Shown here one piece after another: positions 23,654 to 31,851 of a DNA stretch of 36,934 bases. The stretch lies in NCBI GenBank assembly GCA_009777485.1, contig WRLT01000015.1:1-36934 (forward strand), given 5' to 3'. The first letter of the stretch is position 1, and each line of letters starts with the position of its first letter. Made by a program: the position numbers and the translations under genes. This stretch comes from Bacillota bacterium. GTDB taxonomy: Bacteria > Bacillota > Clostridia > Christensenellales > Pumilibacteraceae. A model generated the notes under the pieces. That model saw only the letters and a program-made list of their open reading frames with translations, was not told where the DNA came from and did no database searches.

Positions 23654-25147
23654 ATGCGCAAATTTTTCAAAAGCATGGCGGCCTTTGTTTTAATCGCGGC
23701 ACTGGCGTTAGGGTGCGCCGTTACCTTTACGGCGTGCAGCAGCGGCGACTTTACTAACGACTTATCCAACTACACCATAGACGCCGTGCTAAACGACGGC
23801 GACAAAACCTTGGACGCGGTTTTAAAACTGGATTACCGCAACAATTACGATATCGAACTGCGCGACATGCTGTTTCACCTTTATCCTGCGGCATATAGGG
23901 CAGACGCGCGTTTTAAGCCCGTACTGGGCGCGGAGGAGCGGCTTACCGCGTACCCTAACGGCGAGTCGTGGGGCGGCATAAGCATAAAAAATGTAGCGGT
24001 AAACGGCAAGACGCCCGCGCACAGCATAACAGGGCAAGACGAAGATAAGCTGCTAGTACCGCTTTCCGAGCCGCTGCTTCCTACGCGCCGCATTACGGTG
24101 GAAATCGGGTTTTCGCTGCAAATTCCGCAAATGCGCCACCGTTTCGGCTGGCTGGATAAAACAATCAATTTAGGCAATTTTTATCCGATAGTAAGCATGT
24201 TTGAAAACGGTGCGTGGATATCCGACCCGTATTACTCATTCGGCGACCCCTTTTATTCCGAAGCCTCCAACTACACGGTTTCGATTACCGCGCCCTCCAA
24301 CTACACGGCGGCATTAAGCGGCGCAATCGGTTCAACCGAAAATCTTAGCGGCGGCTTAGTTAAAACAACGGCGCACCTCCGCGCGGCAAGAGATTTTGCT
24401 ATCGTACTGGGCGAATTTAATACGCTTACCGCGCAAGTAGCCGACACCCAAATTTTGTACTATTACCACTCCGATGCTACACCCGAATTATCCTTAGCCG
24501 CCGCCCGAGACAGCATAAAAACCTTTTCGGATTTATTCGGCGCGTATCCGTATAAAACGTATTCGGTAGTAGAAACGCCCTTTTTAAACGGCGGCATGGA
24601 GTATCCAGGGCTAGTATATATCTCCGACAGGCTAAGCGGCGAAATTTACAGAGAGGTAATTATTCACGAAACGGCGCATCAGTGGTGGTACGCAGTAGTG
24701 GGCAACAACCAAGTAGCACACGGATGGCTGGACGAAACGCTTGCAGAATATTCCGTAACGCTTTTTTATCAGCATAACCCGTCCTACAACCGCACCTACG
24801 ATGCGCGCATGGCAGACGCGATTAGCAGCTACGCATTGTATGTAGACATGTTTAAGCACCAAATCAATTTTACTACCGTTATGAATAGGGCGTTAGGCGG
24901 GTTTCAATCGGCGGTAGAATACACCTACATGGCATACGTTAAAGGCGTAATCATGCTAGACACGCTGCGCGCAAGCATCGGCGCGGACGCAGTAATTGCC
25001 GCCTTAAAGCAATACTATCAGCACAATCAATTTAAAATTGCCGTCCCCGAGTTATTAGTAGCCGCATTTGAAACCGCCTCTAAGCAGCAATTAGCACCGT
25101 TTTTTGAGGCGTGGGTAGAGGGCAAAATCCAAGTATACGCAAATTAA
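23654..25147 (+). CDS. M1-family zinc metallopeptidase lipoprotein
   Basis: The 497-residue product has a signal peptide with lipobox TFTAC (Cys28), so it is probably membrane-anchored outside. A beta-rich N-terminal domain is followed by the M1 gluzincin core: GGMEYPG (313-319, the GAMEN-like exopeptidase motif) and HETAH (338-342) with the third zinc ligand Glu361 in HGWLDETLAEY. The C-terminal ARM-like helical domain of larger M1 enzymes is missing, so the enzyme is short. It probably trims peptides at the cell surface for uptake. GGGAG lies 8-10 bases before the ATG. Its stop codon lies in the stem of hairpin H2. Confidence 0.9.
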   Translation: MRKFFKSMAAFVLIAALALGCAVTFTACSSGDFTNDLSNYTIDAVLNDGDKTLDAVLKLDYRNNYDIELRDMLFHLYPAAYRADARFKPVLGAEERLTAYPNGESWGGISIKNVAVNGKTPAHSITGQDEDKLLVPLSEPLLPTRRITVEIGFSLQIPQMRHRFGWLDKTINLGNFYPIVSMFENGAWISDPYYSFGDPFYSEASNYTVSITAPSNYTAALSGAIGSTENLSGGLVKTTAHLRAARDFAIVLGEFNTLTAQVADTQILYYYHSDATPELSLAAARDSIKTFSDLFGAYPYKTYSVVETPFLNGGMEYPGLVYISDRLSGEIYREVIIHETAHQWWYAVVGNNQVAHGWLDETLAEYSVTLFYQHNPSYNRTYDARMADAISSYALYVDMFKHQINFTTVMNRALGGFQSAVEYTYMAYVKGVIMLDTLRASIGADAVIAALKQYYQHNQFKIAVPELLVAAFETASKQQLAPFFEAWVEGKIQVYAN

Positions 25148-25272
25148 AAGGTGCAAGCGCGGCGGATACGGACTACGCTTGACTTTGCGGTTCGGTTGCG
25201 TACATTTAAGTACAGCGTCCCTCACCGCAAAGCCAACTGTTGTCCGTCTGCGCCGCGCTTGCACCTTTTAAT
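25143..25272 (+). repeat. Stop-codon hairpin H2 (subtype II)
   Basis: Arms ATTAAAAGGTGCAAGCGCGG and its complement ending at 25272 enclose the stop codon of the peptidase gene. An inner loop GAT/CTG (shared with H1) and ACGGA/TCCGT follow. The boxes are CTACGC (25173-25178) and CTGTTG (25237-25242), 58 bases apart. The inner stem is CTTTGCGGT/ACCGCAAAG and the tip GTAC-ATTTAA-GTAC. A short T4 at the end might allow weak termination. Confidence 0.9.
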
Positions 25273-25392
25273 CCCGCAAAATACCGCAGAAAATTCCCCT
25301 CTTGTAGGCGCGACGCGGCGGCGATAGCCGCAACATCCGTTAAAAAATTCCCCTCTTGAGGGGTGGACGCGAAGCGGACGGGGTGGAAAGAA
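25273..25392 (+). repeat. Two adjacent composite repeat elements
   Basis: The first is CCCCTCTTGTAGGCGCGACG with the hairpin GCGGC-GATA-GCCGC. The second is CCCCTCTTGAGGGGTGG with the hairpin CGC-GAA-GCG (25368-25376) and GACGGGGTGGAAAG. With H2 and the DnaA-box cluster they fill the gap before cwlD. Confidence 0.8.
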
Positions 25393-25405
25393 AACCTAAA
25401 CTTAC

Positions 25406-25442
25406 TGTGGATAACTTTGTGGATAAGTGGATAAGTGGATAA
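25406..25442 (-). promoter_or_regulatory. Cluster of four DnaA-box-like sites
   Basis: TGTGGATAA occurs at 25406-25414 and 25418-25426 (complement TTATCCACA, the consensus DnaA box). GTGGATAA recurs at 25427-25434 and 25435-25442. All point the same way, with 8-12 base spacing. The sites lie just before the cwlD ribosome site. DnaA binding is inferred from the consensus only; no dnaA or dnaN gene is nearby. Confidence 0.5.
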
Positions 25443-25471
25443 CCCACACCCTCAGTCGGAGAAAAAACATA

Positions 25472-26167
25472 ATGACCATCGTAGTAAAAAAACGAACACT
25501 TTTAACCGTAGTTGCCGCAATTGCCGTAGCGGTGGTAATCGCTGTTTCGGCGTCTGTCGGGGCAACGGCGGCGTCTAAACGGCGCAGCACGGGGCGCACA
25601 GTGGTGGTAGACGCAGGACACGGCGGGCGCGACGGCGGTGTATCGGGCAAAACCACAGGCGTTAAAGAAAGCGACATAAATTTAGCAATCGCTAAAAGCT
25701 TGCGCCATTTTTTAGAGCGCAACGGCTACACGGTAATCATGACGCGCCAAAACAGCGACGGCCTATACGGCATGAACACACAAAACCGCAAGCTTAAAGA
25801 CATGGAGGCGCGCCGCAAAATCATCGAGGACGCAAAGCCCGACATCGTGGTAAGCATTCATCAAAACGCTTTTCCAAGCCCTACCGTTAAAGGGCCGCAG
25901 GTATTTTACGCGCCCAACTCCGAACAAGGAAAAACTGCCGCGCAAACCATGCAAAACGTGCTTAACGCCTCACTAGGTGCTGCCCGCACACCCAAAACGG
26001 GCGACTTTTTTATCTTGCAGTGCAGCAGCTATCCTTCGCTGTTGGTAGAATGCGGCTTTTTATCCAACCCCGAAGAAGAACGCCTGTTAATCACCGCCGC
26101 CTATCAAGAAAAAGCCGCCTACGCCATTTACAGCGGCATACACAACATCCTTACCGCCCCCGTTTAA
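25472..26167 (+). CDS. cwlD: N-acetylmuramoyl-L-alanine amidase, CwlD-like
   Basis: The enzyme cuts the amide between MurNAc and L-Ala. The 231-residue product has one N-terminal membrane segment (about 8-30), then an Amidase_3 domain: VVVDAGHGGRDGG with the first zinc His, KESDINLAIAK with the Glu ligand, VSIHQNAF with the second His, and the catalytic VECGFLSNPEEE. Length and plan match CwlD, which in spore formers starts muramic-delta-lactam formation in the cortex. The frame is open further upstream through the DnaA-box cluster; GGAG at 25458-25461 supports the ATG at 25472. Confidence 0.88.
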   Translation: MTIVVKKRTLLTVVAAIAVAVVIAVSASVGATAASKRRSTGRTVVVDAGHGGRDGGVSGKTTGVKESDINLAIAKSLRHFLERNGYTVIMTRQNSDGLYGMNTQNRKLKDMEARRKIIEDAKPDIVVSIHQNAFPSPTVKGPQVFYAPNSEQGKTAAQTMQNVLNASLGAARTPKTGDFFILQCSSYPSLLVECGFLSNPEEERLLITAAYQEKAAYAIYSGIHNILTAPV

Positions 26168-26224
26168 TCAATAACCTATTTCTAGCAGTATCTCAATTTT
26201 GTTTTTAATACTATTCGATAATAG

Positions 26225-26253
26225 TTGACAAGTAAGGCGAAGTATAGTATATT
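26225..26253 (+). promoter_or_regulatory. Promoter of the FxLYD-like lipoprotein
   Basis: TTGACA (26225-26230), 17 bases, TATATT (26248-26253), about 35 bases before the ATG. Confidence 0.8.
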
Positions 26254-26288
26254 AAACAATATAAAGAAAATAACAAGAGGAAACTCCT

Positions 26289-26675
26289 ATGAAAAAGTTG
26301 TGTGTGATTTTAAGTTTGTCTATGCTTGTAGTTATGGTTTTCGGTCTGACAGCTTGTGAGAACGATTTCGATGGTTATTATCGAGATAGTAAAATAATTA
26401 TTCGAGATCAGCCCGTAAGGACGTCCTCTCATACTCTACTATTAGACACGGATTATTGGTCGGTAAAGATTGTAGGAAAAGTAGAAGCTAGAAGTTCGCT
26501 TAGCATTATAATGCTTGAATTTTCACTGTATAATTCGTCTGGTAGTAAAATCGATACGGCGTATGCTACTGGCGGAACATTACAAAAAGGAGAAGTGTGG
26601 GAGTTTGAAGCTTCGGCAGTACTCGTGACACAAAATCCTGCAAGCGCGAAGTTAGTAAGTGTGACTGCATTTTAA
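26289..26675 (+). CDS. Small lipoprotein with FxLYD-like domain
   Basis: The 128-residue product has a signal peptide with lipobox LTAC (Cys23) and one beta domain. The pattern YWSVKIVGKVEARSS..., IIMLEFSLYNSSGSKI and LQKGEVWEFEASA resembles FxLYD domains, which are common in small secreted Firmicute proteins and have no known activity. GAGGAA precedes the ATG. Base use is clearly more AT-rich than in cwlD or the pst genes, with GTG/AGT-type codons favoured, which suggests a separate origin. Confidence 0.7.
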   Translation: MKKLCVILSLSMLVVMVFGLTACENDFDGYYRDSKIIIRDQPVRTSSHTLLLDTDYWSVKIVGKVEARSSLSIIMLEFSLYNSSGSKIDTAYATGGTLQKGEVWEFEASAVLVTQNPASAKLVSVTAF

Positions 26676-26756
26676 TATTAGAAATTACCGCAAAGCGAGT
26701 ATACTAATTTTCAAAAAGCCCTTGAATTATTGATGAATAACTTCAAGGAGTCGACT

Positions 26757-27035
26757 GTGGAACAATATGCAGATTGCATTTTTCAAAGAGATAGAAAAAA
26801 AAGCTTGATAACTAGTATGAGTGAAGCACGAAAATTTATTAATCCTTTATGGACTACAATGGAAGGGAAAATACAAGTCATAGGAGGAAAAGATTTTATT
26901 TCTGAGCTAAATAAGTTTATGCAAGATAAATATAAAGTAAGTTGTTCTTTGTCGGCTATTCTATCTCAAATTAATGCGACTGAAATTGATGAAGAGGTTC
27001 AAAAAGTAATCGAAATGTTATTAAAGGCGGGGTAA
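26757..27035 (+). CDS. Small soluble protein of unknown function
   Basis: The 92-residue product begins at a GTG (VEQYADCIFQRD...) placed 6 bases after AAGGAG; a TTG/ATG pair further upstream (26730/26733) has no ribosome site. It is mostly helical and charged, with no signal peptide: ITSMSEARKFINPLW in the middle, then SELNKFMQDKYK and VQKVIEMLL at the end. I do not recognise a family. It is AT-rich like the lipoprotein gene before it and ends before the terminator at 27071. Confidence 0.6.
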   Translation: MEQYADCIFQRDRKKSLITSMSEARKFINPLWTTMEGKIQVIGGKDFISELNKFMQDKYKVSCSLSAILSQINATEIDEEVQKVIEMLLKAG

Positions 27036-27070
27036 AACTCCCCCCTAAAACTTTTATAAAGCTGTATAAT

Positions 27071-27097
27071 AAAGATGTTTGCCAAACATCTTTTTTT
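27071..27097 (+). terminator. Terminator of the AT-rich gene pair
   Basis: AAAGATGTTT-GCC-AAACATCTTT with T7. The loop supplies part of the -35 box of the pst promoter. Confidence 0.9.
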
Positions 27098-27107
27098 ATG
27101 CTATACT
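27079..27107 (+). promoter_or_regulatory. pst operon promoter overlapping the upstream terminator
   Basis: TTGCCA (27079-27084) lies in the terminator hairpin, then 17 bases and TATACT (27102-27107). The TTG start of pstB1 is 33 bases on. No repeat resembling a PhoP box was recognised. Confidence 0.65.
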
Positions 27108-27140
27108 AAAAGCGCAAATTTGTTGCACAGGTGAGGATTT

Positions 27141-27929
27141 TTGACCTTAGAGCCAGAAAAAAAAACCAAATTACGCACAAATGCGTTAAATCTGTTTTAC
27201 GGCAGCCACCACGCACTGCGGGATATCACTATGGATATCCCCGAATGTTCTATTACGGCCATAATCGGGCCGTCGGGCTGCGGCAAATCGTCGCTTTTGC
27301 GCATGTTTAACCGCATGAACGATTTAATCCCGTCTGCGCGCGCAGAGGGCGAGGCATTTATAGACGAGCTTTCCATTTACGCAAAATCTACCTATGTACC
27401 CGATTTACGCAAAAAAGTCGGCATGGTGTTTCAAAAGCCCAACGTGTTTCCTAAAAGCATTTACGAAAATATTGCCATCGGCCCTAAAAGCCACGGGGTA
27501 CGAAAAAAAGTTCAGCTTAACGAAATTGTAGAGCGCAGCCTGCACAAGGTGCATTTATGGGACGAAATAAAAGACTGCTTAAAGCATAACGCCCTAACGC
27601 TTTCTACCGAGCGTCAGCAGCGTTTATGTATCGCGCGCGCCTTAGCGGTAGAGCCCGAAGTGATTTTAATGGACGAGTCGTGCAGCGCATTAGACCCCGA
27701 ATCCACCATGCGCGTAGAGCAGCTTATGCTGGAACTGGCGCAAAATTACACCATTATGATTGTTACGCACAATATGGAGCAGGCAATCCGCGTATCCGAC
27801 TGGTCTGCGTTTATGATGATAGACGAGGAAAAGCGCGGCATACTGGTAGAGCACGAGCTAACCGAACGGCTGTTTTCTAAGCCGAAGGATAAACGCACCG
27901 AAGATTACATTACAGGAAGATTCGGTTAA
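27141..27929 (+). CDS. pstB: Phosphate ABC transporter ATPase PstB1, with degenerate signature motif
   Basis: The 262-residue product has an intact Walker A GPSGCGKS (43-50, Lys49), the Q-loop VFQKP (Gln98), Walker B ILMDE (Asp178, Glu179), the D-loop SALDP and the H-switch THNM (His210). The ABC signature, LSGGQ in PstB, is LSTER (154-158), and the residue after the catalytic Glu is Ser instead of Pro. It can bind and hydrolyse ATP only with a partner that supplies LSGGQ. That partner is probably PstB2 at 30946, whose defects are the opposite ones. It starts with TTG (GAGG at about 10 bases). It is the first gene of the pst operon; pstS follows after 13 bases. Confidence 0.93.
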   Translation: MTLEPEKKTKLRTNALNLFYGSHHALRDITMDIPECSITAIIGPSGCGKSSLLRMFNRMNDLIPSARAEGEAFIDELSIYAKSTYVPDLRKKVGMVFQKPNVFPKSIYENIAIGPKSHGVRKKVQLNEIVERSLHKVHLWDEIKDCLKHNALTLSTERQQRLCIARALAVEPEVILMDESCSALDPESTMRVEQLMLELAQNYTIMIVTHNMEQAIRVSDWSAFMMIDEEKRGILVEHELTERLFSKPKDKRTEDYITGRFG

Positions 27930-27942
27930 GGAGAGTATTAGG

Positions 27943-28827
27943 TTGATACAGTTGCGCAAAAATTTATTCCGCATAGCAGCCCTCATGCTTACGATTGCTT
28001 GTTCGTTTGCGTTTTTTAGCGCGTGCGCAAGAAGCGAAAGCAGCGTGATAGTGGCGGGTTCTACCTCAGTTCAGCCCTTTGCCGAGCGGCTTGCGGCAGC
28101 GTACGAAGCCGAAACGGGCAACAGCGTAGATATTCAAGGCGGAGGTTCCAGCGCAGGGCTAAGAGCCGTTAGAGGCAACATTGCCGACATCGGAATGTCT
28201 AGCCGCTTACTCAGCGCCGCAGAGCTAGAAGAATTTAACTGGGTTAAAGAAATCGCAAAAGACGGCTTAGCGGTTATCGTGCATCCCCAAAACCCTATCC
28301 TTAAAAAAACGGGCGCAAATTCGCTTAATTTATCCCTAGCGCAAATTCGCGGCATTTATTCGGGCGATATAACCAACTGGGCGGCACTGGGGGGGAACAG
28401 CGCGGATATTATCTGCGTATCGCGCGAATCAGGTTCGGGTACGCGCAGCGCGTTTGAGGAAATGGTTATGAAAGAGGACGAAACACAGCACTGGATAACG
28501 CCCCGCATTATTACACTAAACTCTAACGGAGCAATCCGCATGTATGTATCCATTAGTCCCAACTCCATCGGCTTTATATCGCTGGGACTAGTGCATATCA
28601 GCGGCAGCGCGCCCGTTTCGGCCGTTGCCATAGACGGCGTAGACGCAAGCCCCGCAAACGTGCGCAACGACACATACAGGCTGGCGCGTTCGTTTTTATT
28701 TGTTTCAAAATACGAGCCTGTCGGCTATGCCTTGCGCTTTGCAGACTTTGTGTTTTCCGACGCTGGCCAAAGGGTGCTGTATGATGAAGGGCTAGTTACC
28801 GAAAAAGACTTTGCTAGCGGGGATTAG
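27943..28827 (+). CDS. pstS: Phosphate-binding lipoprotein PstS
   Basis: PstS captures phosphate outside and hands it to the permease. The 294-residue product has a signal peptide with FSAC lipobox (Cys28), the phosphate-contact motif AGSTSVQPFAE, GGGSSAGLRAV and SRESGSGTRSAFEE. These are the standard phosphate-cradle segments. The start is TTG with AAGGAG 9 bases before it. It lies second in the operon, between pstB1 and the fused permease gene. Confidence 0.95.
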   Translation: MIQLRKNLFRIAALMLTIACSFAFFSACARSESSVIVAGSTSVQPFAERLAAAYEAETGNSVDIQGGGSSAGLRAVRGNIADIGMSSRLLSAAELEEFNWVKEIAKDGLAVIVHPQNPILKKTGANSLNLSLAQIRGIYSGDITNWAALGGNSADIICVSRESGSGTRSAFEEMVMKEDETQHWITPRIITLNSNGAIRMYVSISPNSIGFISLGLVHISGSAPVSAVAIDGVDASPANVRNDTYRLARSFLFVSKYEPVGYALRFADFVFSDAGQRVLYDEGLVTEKDFASGD

Positions 28828-28913
28828 GCTGCACGGCTAAACTAACGCTAATCCCGCCGCGAAAGAAAGATAAAAAACAAATAAACTAAAAAGGAAGTAC
28901 CACAAAAAAACAC

Positions 28914-30980
28914 ATGGAAGCAACCAAACCGCAAAAAAAGAACCGCGTAAAAGATTTCTTTAAGCGTATTAAAGGAAACGTTTCGGGCGGCGTATTTTTA
29001 ACGCTTGCGCTTACGTCGCTTGCCGCGCTTTTGGTTATTACCATATTTATTATCGTAGAAAGCTTTCCCGTTTTTACGCAGGTAGGATTTTTTAGATTTT
29101 TATTCGGCTTGCAATGGGCGCCCGAACGCGGATTGTTCGGCGTTTTCCCTATGATTATAGGCACGGTAACCGTTACGCTGTGCGCAATTCTTATAGGCGT
29201 TCCAATCGGCTTGTGCTGCGCAATTTTTATGTCCGAGTTCGCCCCCAAAAAGGTTCGCAACGGCTTTCGCCCCGCGATACAAATGCTTGCGGGCATTCCG
29301 TCGGTAGTGTACGGCTATGTGGGGCTGAAATCTATTGTACCCTTTATCCTCAAATATATCGGCGGACCAGGGCTAAGTATGCTGGCGGGTTCGCTGATAC
29401 TGGCCATCATGATTTTACCCACCGTAATCAGCATTTCCGAAGTCGCGCTATCATCGCTGCCGCGCCAATACAAAGACGGCGCGCTTGCACTGGGCATGAC
29501 GCACTGGCAATCCATTCGCAGGGTGCAAGTGCCTGCGGCAAAGTCGGGCATACTGGCATCAATTATCTTAGGAGTCGGCCGTGCCGTAGGCGAAACTATG
29601 GCGGTTATATTGGTGCTAGGCAACGCACCCGCACTGCCGCAATCTATATTAGACCCCATCCGCACGCTTACCACCAACATAGGCTTAGAATTTAGTTATG
29701 CCGAAGGCACGCACCGCAACGCGCTGTTTGCTACGGGCTTAGTGTTGTTTGCCATAATTATGATAGTAAACAGCATTGCCCAAAACCTTATCCGCGAAAG
29801 AGTTAGGGGAGGCGCAAAAAAGAATAAACTCTCTTTGATAGATAAAATAAAGGCGTTATTTACCAAAAAACCCGCCGCGCCTGCGCCGCGCCCGATTGCA
29901 AGAGTTGTGCCTTTTACTAAAACCCTTACCGCTAAAATTCCCACGCCCCCCGAAGCGGCAGTTGTTGCTAAAATTCCCACGCCCCCCGAAGCGGAGGCTG
30001 AACCCGATACCGTACACGAAAATATTCCGCCCGACAGTAACTCTAGCCAACCCGAAAGCCCCGCGTCCGTTAATACGGACAAGCCCGCCGAACTTACCGT
30101 AAAAAAGCGGCTGATAAGCCCGCGTACCACCGCGCGCATCGCAAAGGGCGTTATTTGGGCAGCGGCTATGCTGGTTATGGCGATACTGGTATCTATTTTA
30201 GTATATCTGCTGGTTAAGGGCTTGCCGCAATTAAGCTGGTCTTTTTTCAAAGGCATCGCGCCCACCGTAGTCGGCACGCTGTTTGTAACGTTTATCGCGG
30301 TGCTGATTGCCATACCCTTAGGGGTGGGGGCGGCATTCTTTTTGGCAGAGTACACCAAACAAAATGTTTTCACCCGCATCATACGGTTTAGCATAGAATC
30401 GCTTGCGGGAATTCCTTCTATCGTATACGGGCTTTTCGGCTTTACGTTTTTTGTAATCAACTTAGGTATGCGCTATTCGGTGCTTGCGGGCGGGCTGACG
30501 TTGGCGATTATGATTTTGCCCACCATTATCCGCACCACAGAGGAGGCGATTAAGGCCGTACCCAATTCCTTGCGTGAAACCAGCTATTCGCTAGGCGCAA
30601 CCAAATGGCAGACTATCCGAAAAGTCGTGTTTCCGTCCGCTATGAGCGGCATTGTAAACGGCATTATCCTAAGTATAGGACGCTGTGTAGCCGAAACCGC
30701 CGCCATTATGCTTACACTGGGTGTGGTACTAAAAACACCCGCGTCGCTGTTCGATTCGGGGCGCACGATGGCGTCGCACTTTTACCTTTTAGTAATGGAA
30801 AATCCAGACGATGTTTCTGCATTCGGCGTGGCTGTGCTGCTGATTTTCTCTATCTTGCTAATTAACATAGTAGCCAACACATTAGTCAACCGCTTTGTTT
30901 CCAAAAACGAGCGGCGCAGCAAAAAGTTTAAAAAGGGAGGAGGCTATGCAGCAAAATCAACCCTTGCCGCCAAAGATTAA
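28914..30980 (+). CDS. pstCA: Fused PstC-PstA phosphate permease
   Basis: A 688-residue polypeptide joins two permease subunits that are normally separate. The PstC half (about 1-300) has six membrane segments and the EAA loop YKDGALALGMTHWQSIRRV. A charged, Pro-rich linker (about 305-390) includes the direct repeat AKIPTPPEA twice. The PstA half (about 400-688) has six more membrane segments and its own EAA loop LRETSYSLGATKWQTIRKV. Each EAA loop would dock one ATPase. AAGGAAG is rather far (16 bases) from the ATG, but no nearer start exists. pstB2 starts within its last 35 bases. No phoU gene follows. Confidence 0.94.
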   Translation: MEATKPQKKNRVKDFFKRIKGNVSGGVFLTLALTSLAALLVITIFIIVESFPVFTQVGFFRFLFGLQWAPERGLFGVFPMIIGTVTVTLCAILIGVPIGLCCAIFMSEFAPKKVRNGFRPAIQMLAGIPSVVYGYVGLKSIVPFILKYIGGPGLSMLAGSLILAIMILPTVISISEVALSSLPRQYKDGALALGMTHWQSIRRVQVPAAKSGILASIILGVGRAVGETMAVILVLGNAPALPQSILDPIRTLTTNIGLEFSYAEGTHRNALFATGLVLFAIIMIVNSIAQNLIRERVRGGAKKNKLSLIDKIKALFTKKPAAPAPRPIARVVPFTKTLTAKIPTPPEAAVVAKIPTPPEAEAEPDTVHENIPPDSNSSQPESPASVNTDKPAELTVKKRLISPRTTARIAKGVIWAAAMLVMAILVSILVYLLVKGLPQLSWSFFKGIAPTVVGTLFVTFIAVLIAIPLGVGAAFFLAEYTKQNVFTRIIRFSIESLAGIPSIVYGLFGFTFFVINLGMRYSVLAGGLTLAIMILPTIIRTTEEAIKAVPNSLRETSYSLGATKWQTIRKVVFPSAMSGIVNGIILSIGRCVAETAAIMLTLGVVLKTPASLFDSGRTMASHFYLLVMENPDDVSAFGVAVLLIFSILLINIVANTLVNRFVSKNERRSKKFKKGGGYAAKSTLAAKD

Positions 30981-31722
30981 AATTAGCAATTTTAACTTTT
31001 ATTACGGCGATACGCAAGCGATTAAAGACCTTAATTTAACGATTAACGAAAATCGTATTTTAAGCATCATCGGCCCTGCCAACAGCGGCATTACCACATT
31101 GTTGCGCAGCTTAAACCGCTTATCCGATTTAAGCGCGGACGCACGGCACGAGGGCGAAATCTTTTTAAACGGCGAAGAAATTTTTAACGCCGAATACAAC
31201 GTAGTCGCGCTGCGCCGCAAGGTAGGTTTTGTTTTTGACGTTCCCACGCCGCTAAATGTTTCGATATTTGATAACGTAGCGTACGGGGCGCGCCTTATGC
31301 GCCCCAAAAAAACAAAATCCGAGCTTGCCGAGTTGGTCGAGCAGTCGCTGATAAAGGCCGCCCTATGGGATGAAGTTAAAGACCGCCTTAAAGCGCCAGG
31401 TATGAGTTTATCAGGCGGGCAGCAGCAACGCCTTTGTGTGGCGCGCGTGCTTGCGCTTAACCCCGAAGTTATCTTGCTAGACCGCCCCTGTTCGGGCTTA
31501 GACCCCATTTCCACCGCAAAAATAGAAGAGTCGCTAAGCGTACTAAAAGAGTCGCTTACAGTAGTTATCGCGCCGCACAGCACGCAGCAGGCGATTCGCA
31601 TTTCCGATGACGTTGCCTTTATGTTAAAGGGTGAGCTAATAGAAGACGGCGTCGGCGCACAATTATTTGCACGCCCGCAAGACCCGCGCACGCAAGATTA
31701 TATCGCCGGCAAATTCGGCTAG
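30946..31722 (+). CDS. pstB: PstB2, ATPase homologue with dead Walker motifs but intact LSGGQ
   Basis: The 258-residue product aligns over its full length with PstB1. Walker A reads GPANSGIT (43-50): the ATP-binding Lys is Ile49. The Q-loop Gln is Asp98 (VFDVP). In Walker B the catalytic Glu is Arg180 (LLDRP). The signature LSGGQ (155-159), the D-loop SGLDP and the H-switch His211 are kept. It cannot hydrolyse ATP itself but can complete the active site of PstB1. An upstream ATG (30895) is inside pstCA; GGGAGGAGG right before 30946 marks the real start, overlapping pstCA by 35 bases. Its TAG stop opens hairpin H3. Confidence 0.93.
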   Translation: MQQNQPLPPKIKISNFNFYYGDTQAIKDLNLTINENRILSIIGPANSGITTLLRSLNRLSDLSADARHEGEIFLNGEEIFNAEYNVVALRRKVGFVFDVPTPLNVSIFDNVAYGARLMRPKKTKSELAELVEQSLIKAALWDEVKDRLKAPGMSLSGGQQQRLCVARVLALNPEVILLDRPCSGLDPISTAKIEESLSVLKESLTVVIAPHSTQQAIRISDDVAFMLKGELIEDGVGAQLFARPQDPRTQDYIAGKFG

Positions 31723-31851
31723 GGCTTGCGCCAAAATTGGCACGATTTGCACTACGCTTTATTTTTTTGCGCGCTTGCGTACCGAGTGGTACGCGGCACG
31801 CGCAAAAAAATAAACTGTTGTACAACTTGCACTCAATTTTGGCGCAAGCCC
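31722..31851 (+). repeat. Stop-codon hairpin H3 (subtype I)
   Basis: GGGCTTGCGCCAAAATTG pairs with CAATTTTGGCGCAAGCCC (ending 31851); the element begins on the last base of the pstB2 stop codon. The boxes are CTACGC (31752-31757) and CTGTTG (31815-31820), 57 bases apart. The inner stem TTTATTTTTTTGCGCG/CGCGCAAAAAAATAAA differs from H1 and H4 by matching changes in both arms. The tip is GCGTAC-CGAGTG-GTACGC. No T-run follows. The 3' arm overlaps the end of the minus-strand small gene. Confidence 0.92.

Noticed and set aside
29696..30460. 254-residue minus-strand ORF inside pstCA
   Set aside because: Antisense shadow of a clear permease gene; no ribosome site or recognisable domain.
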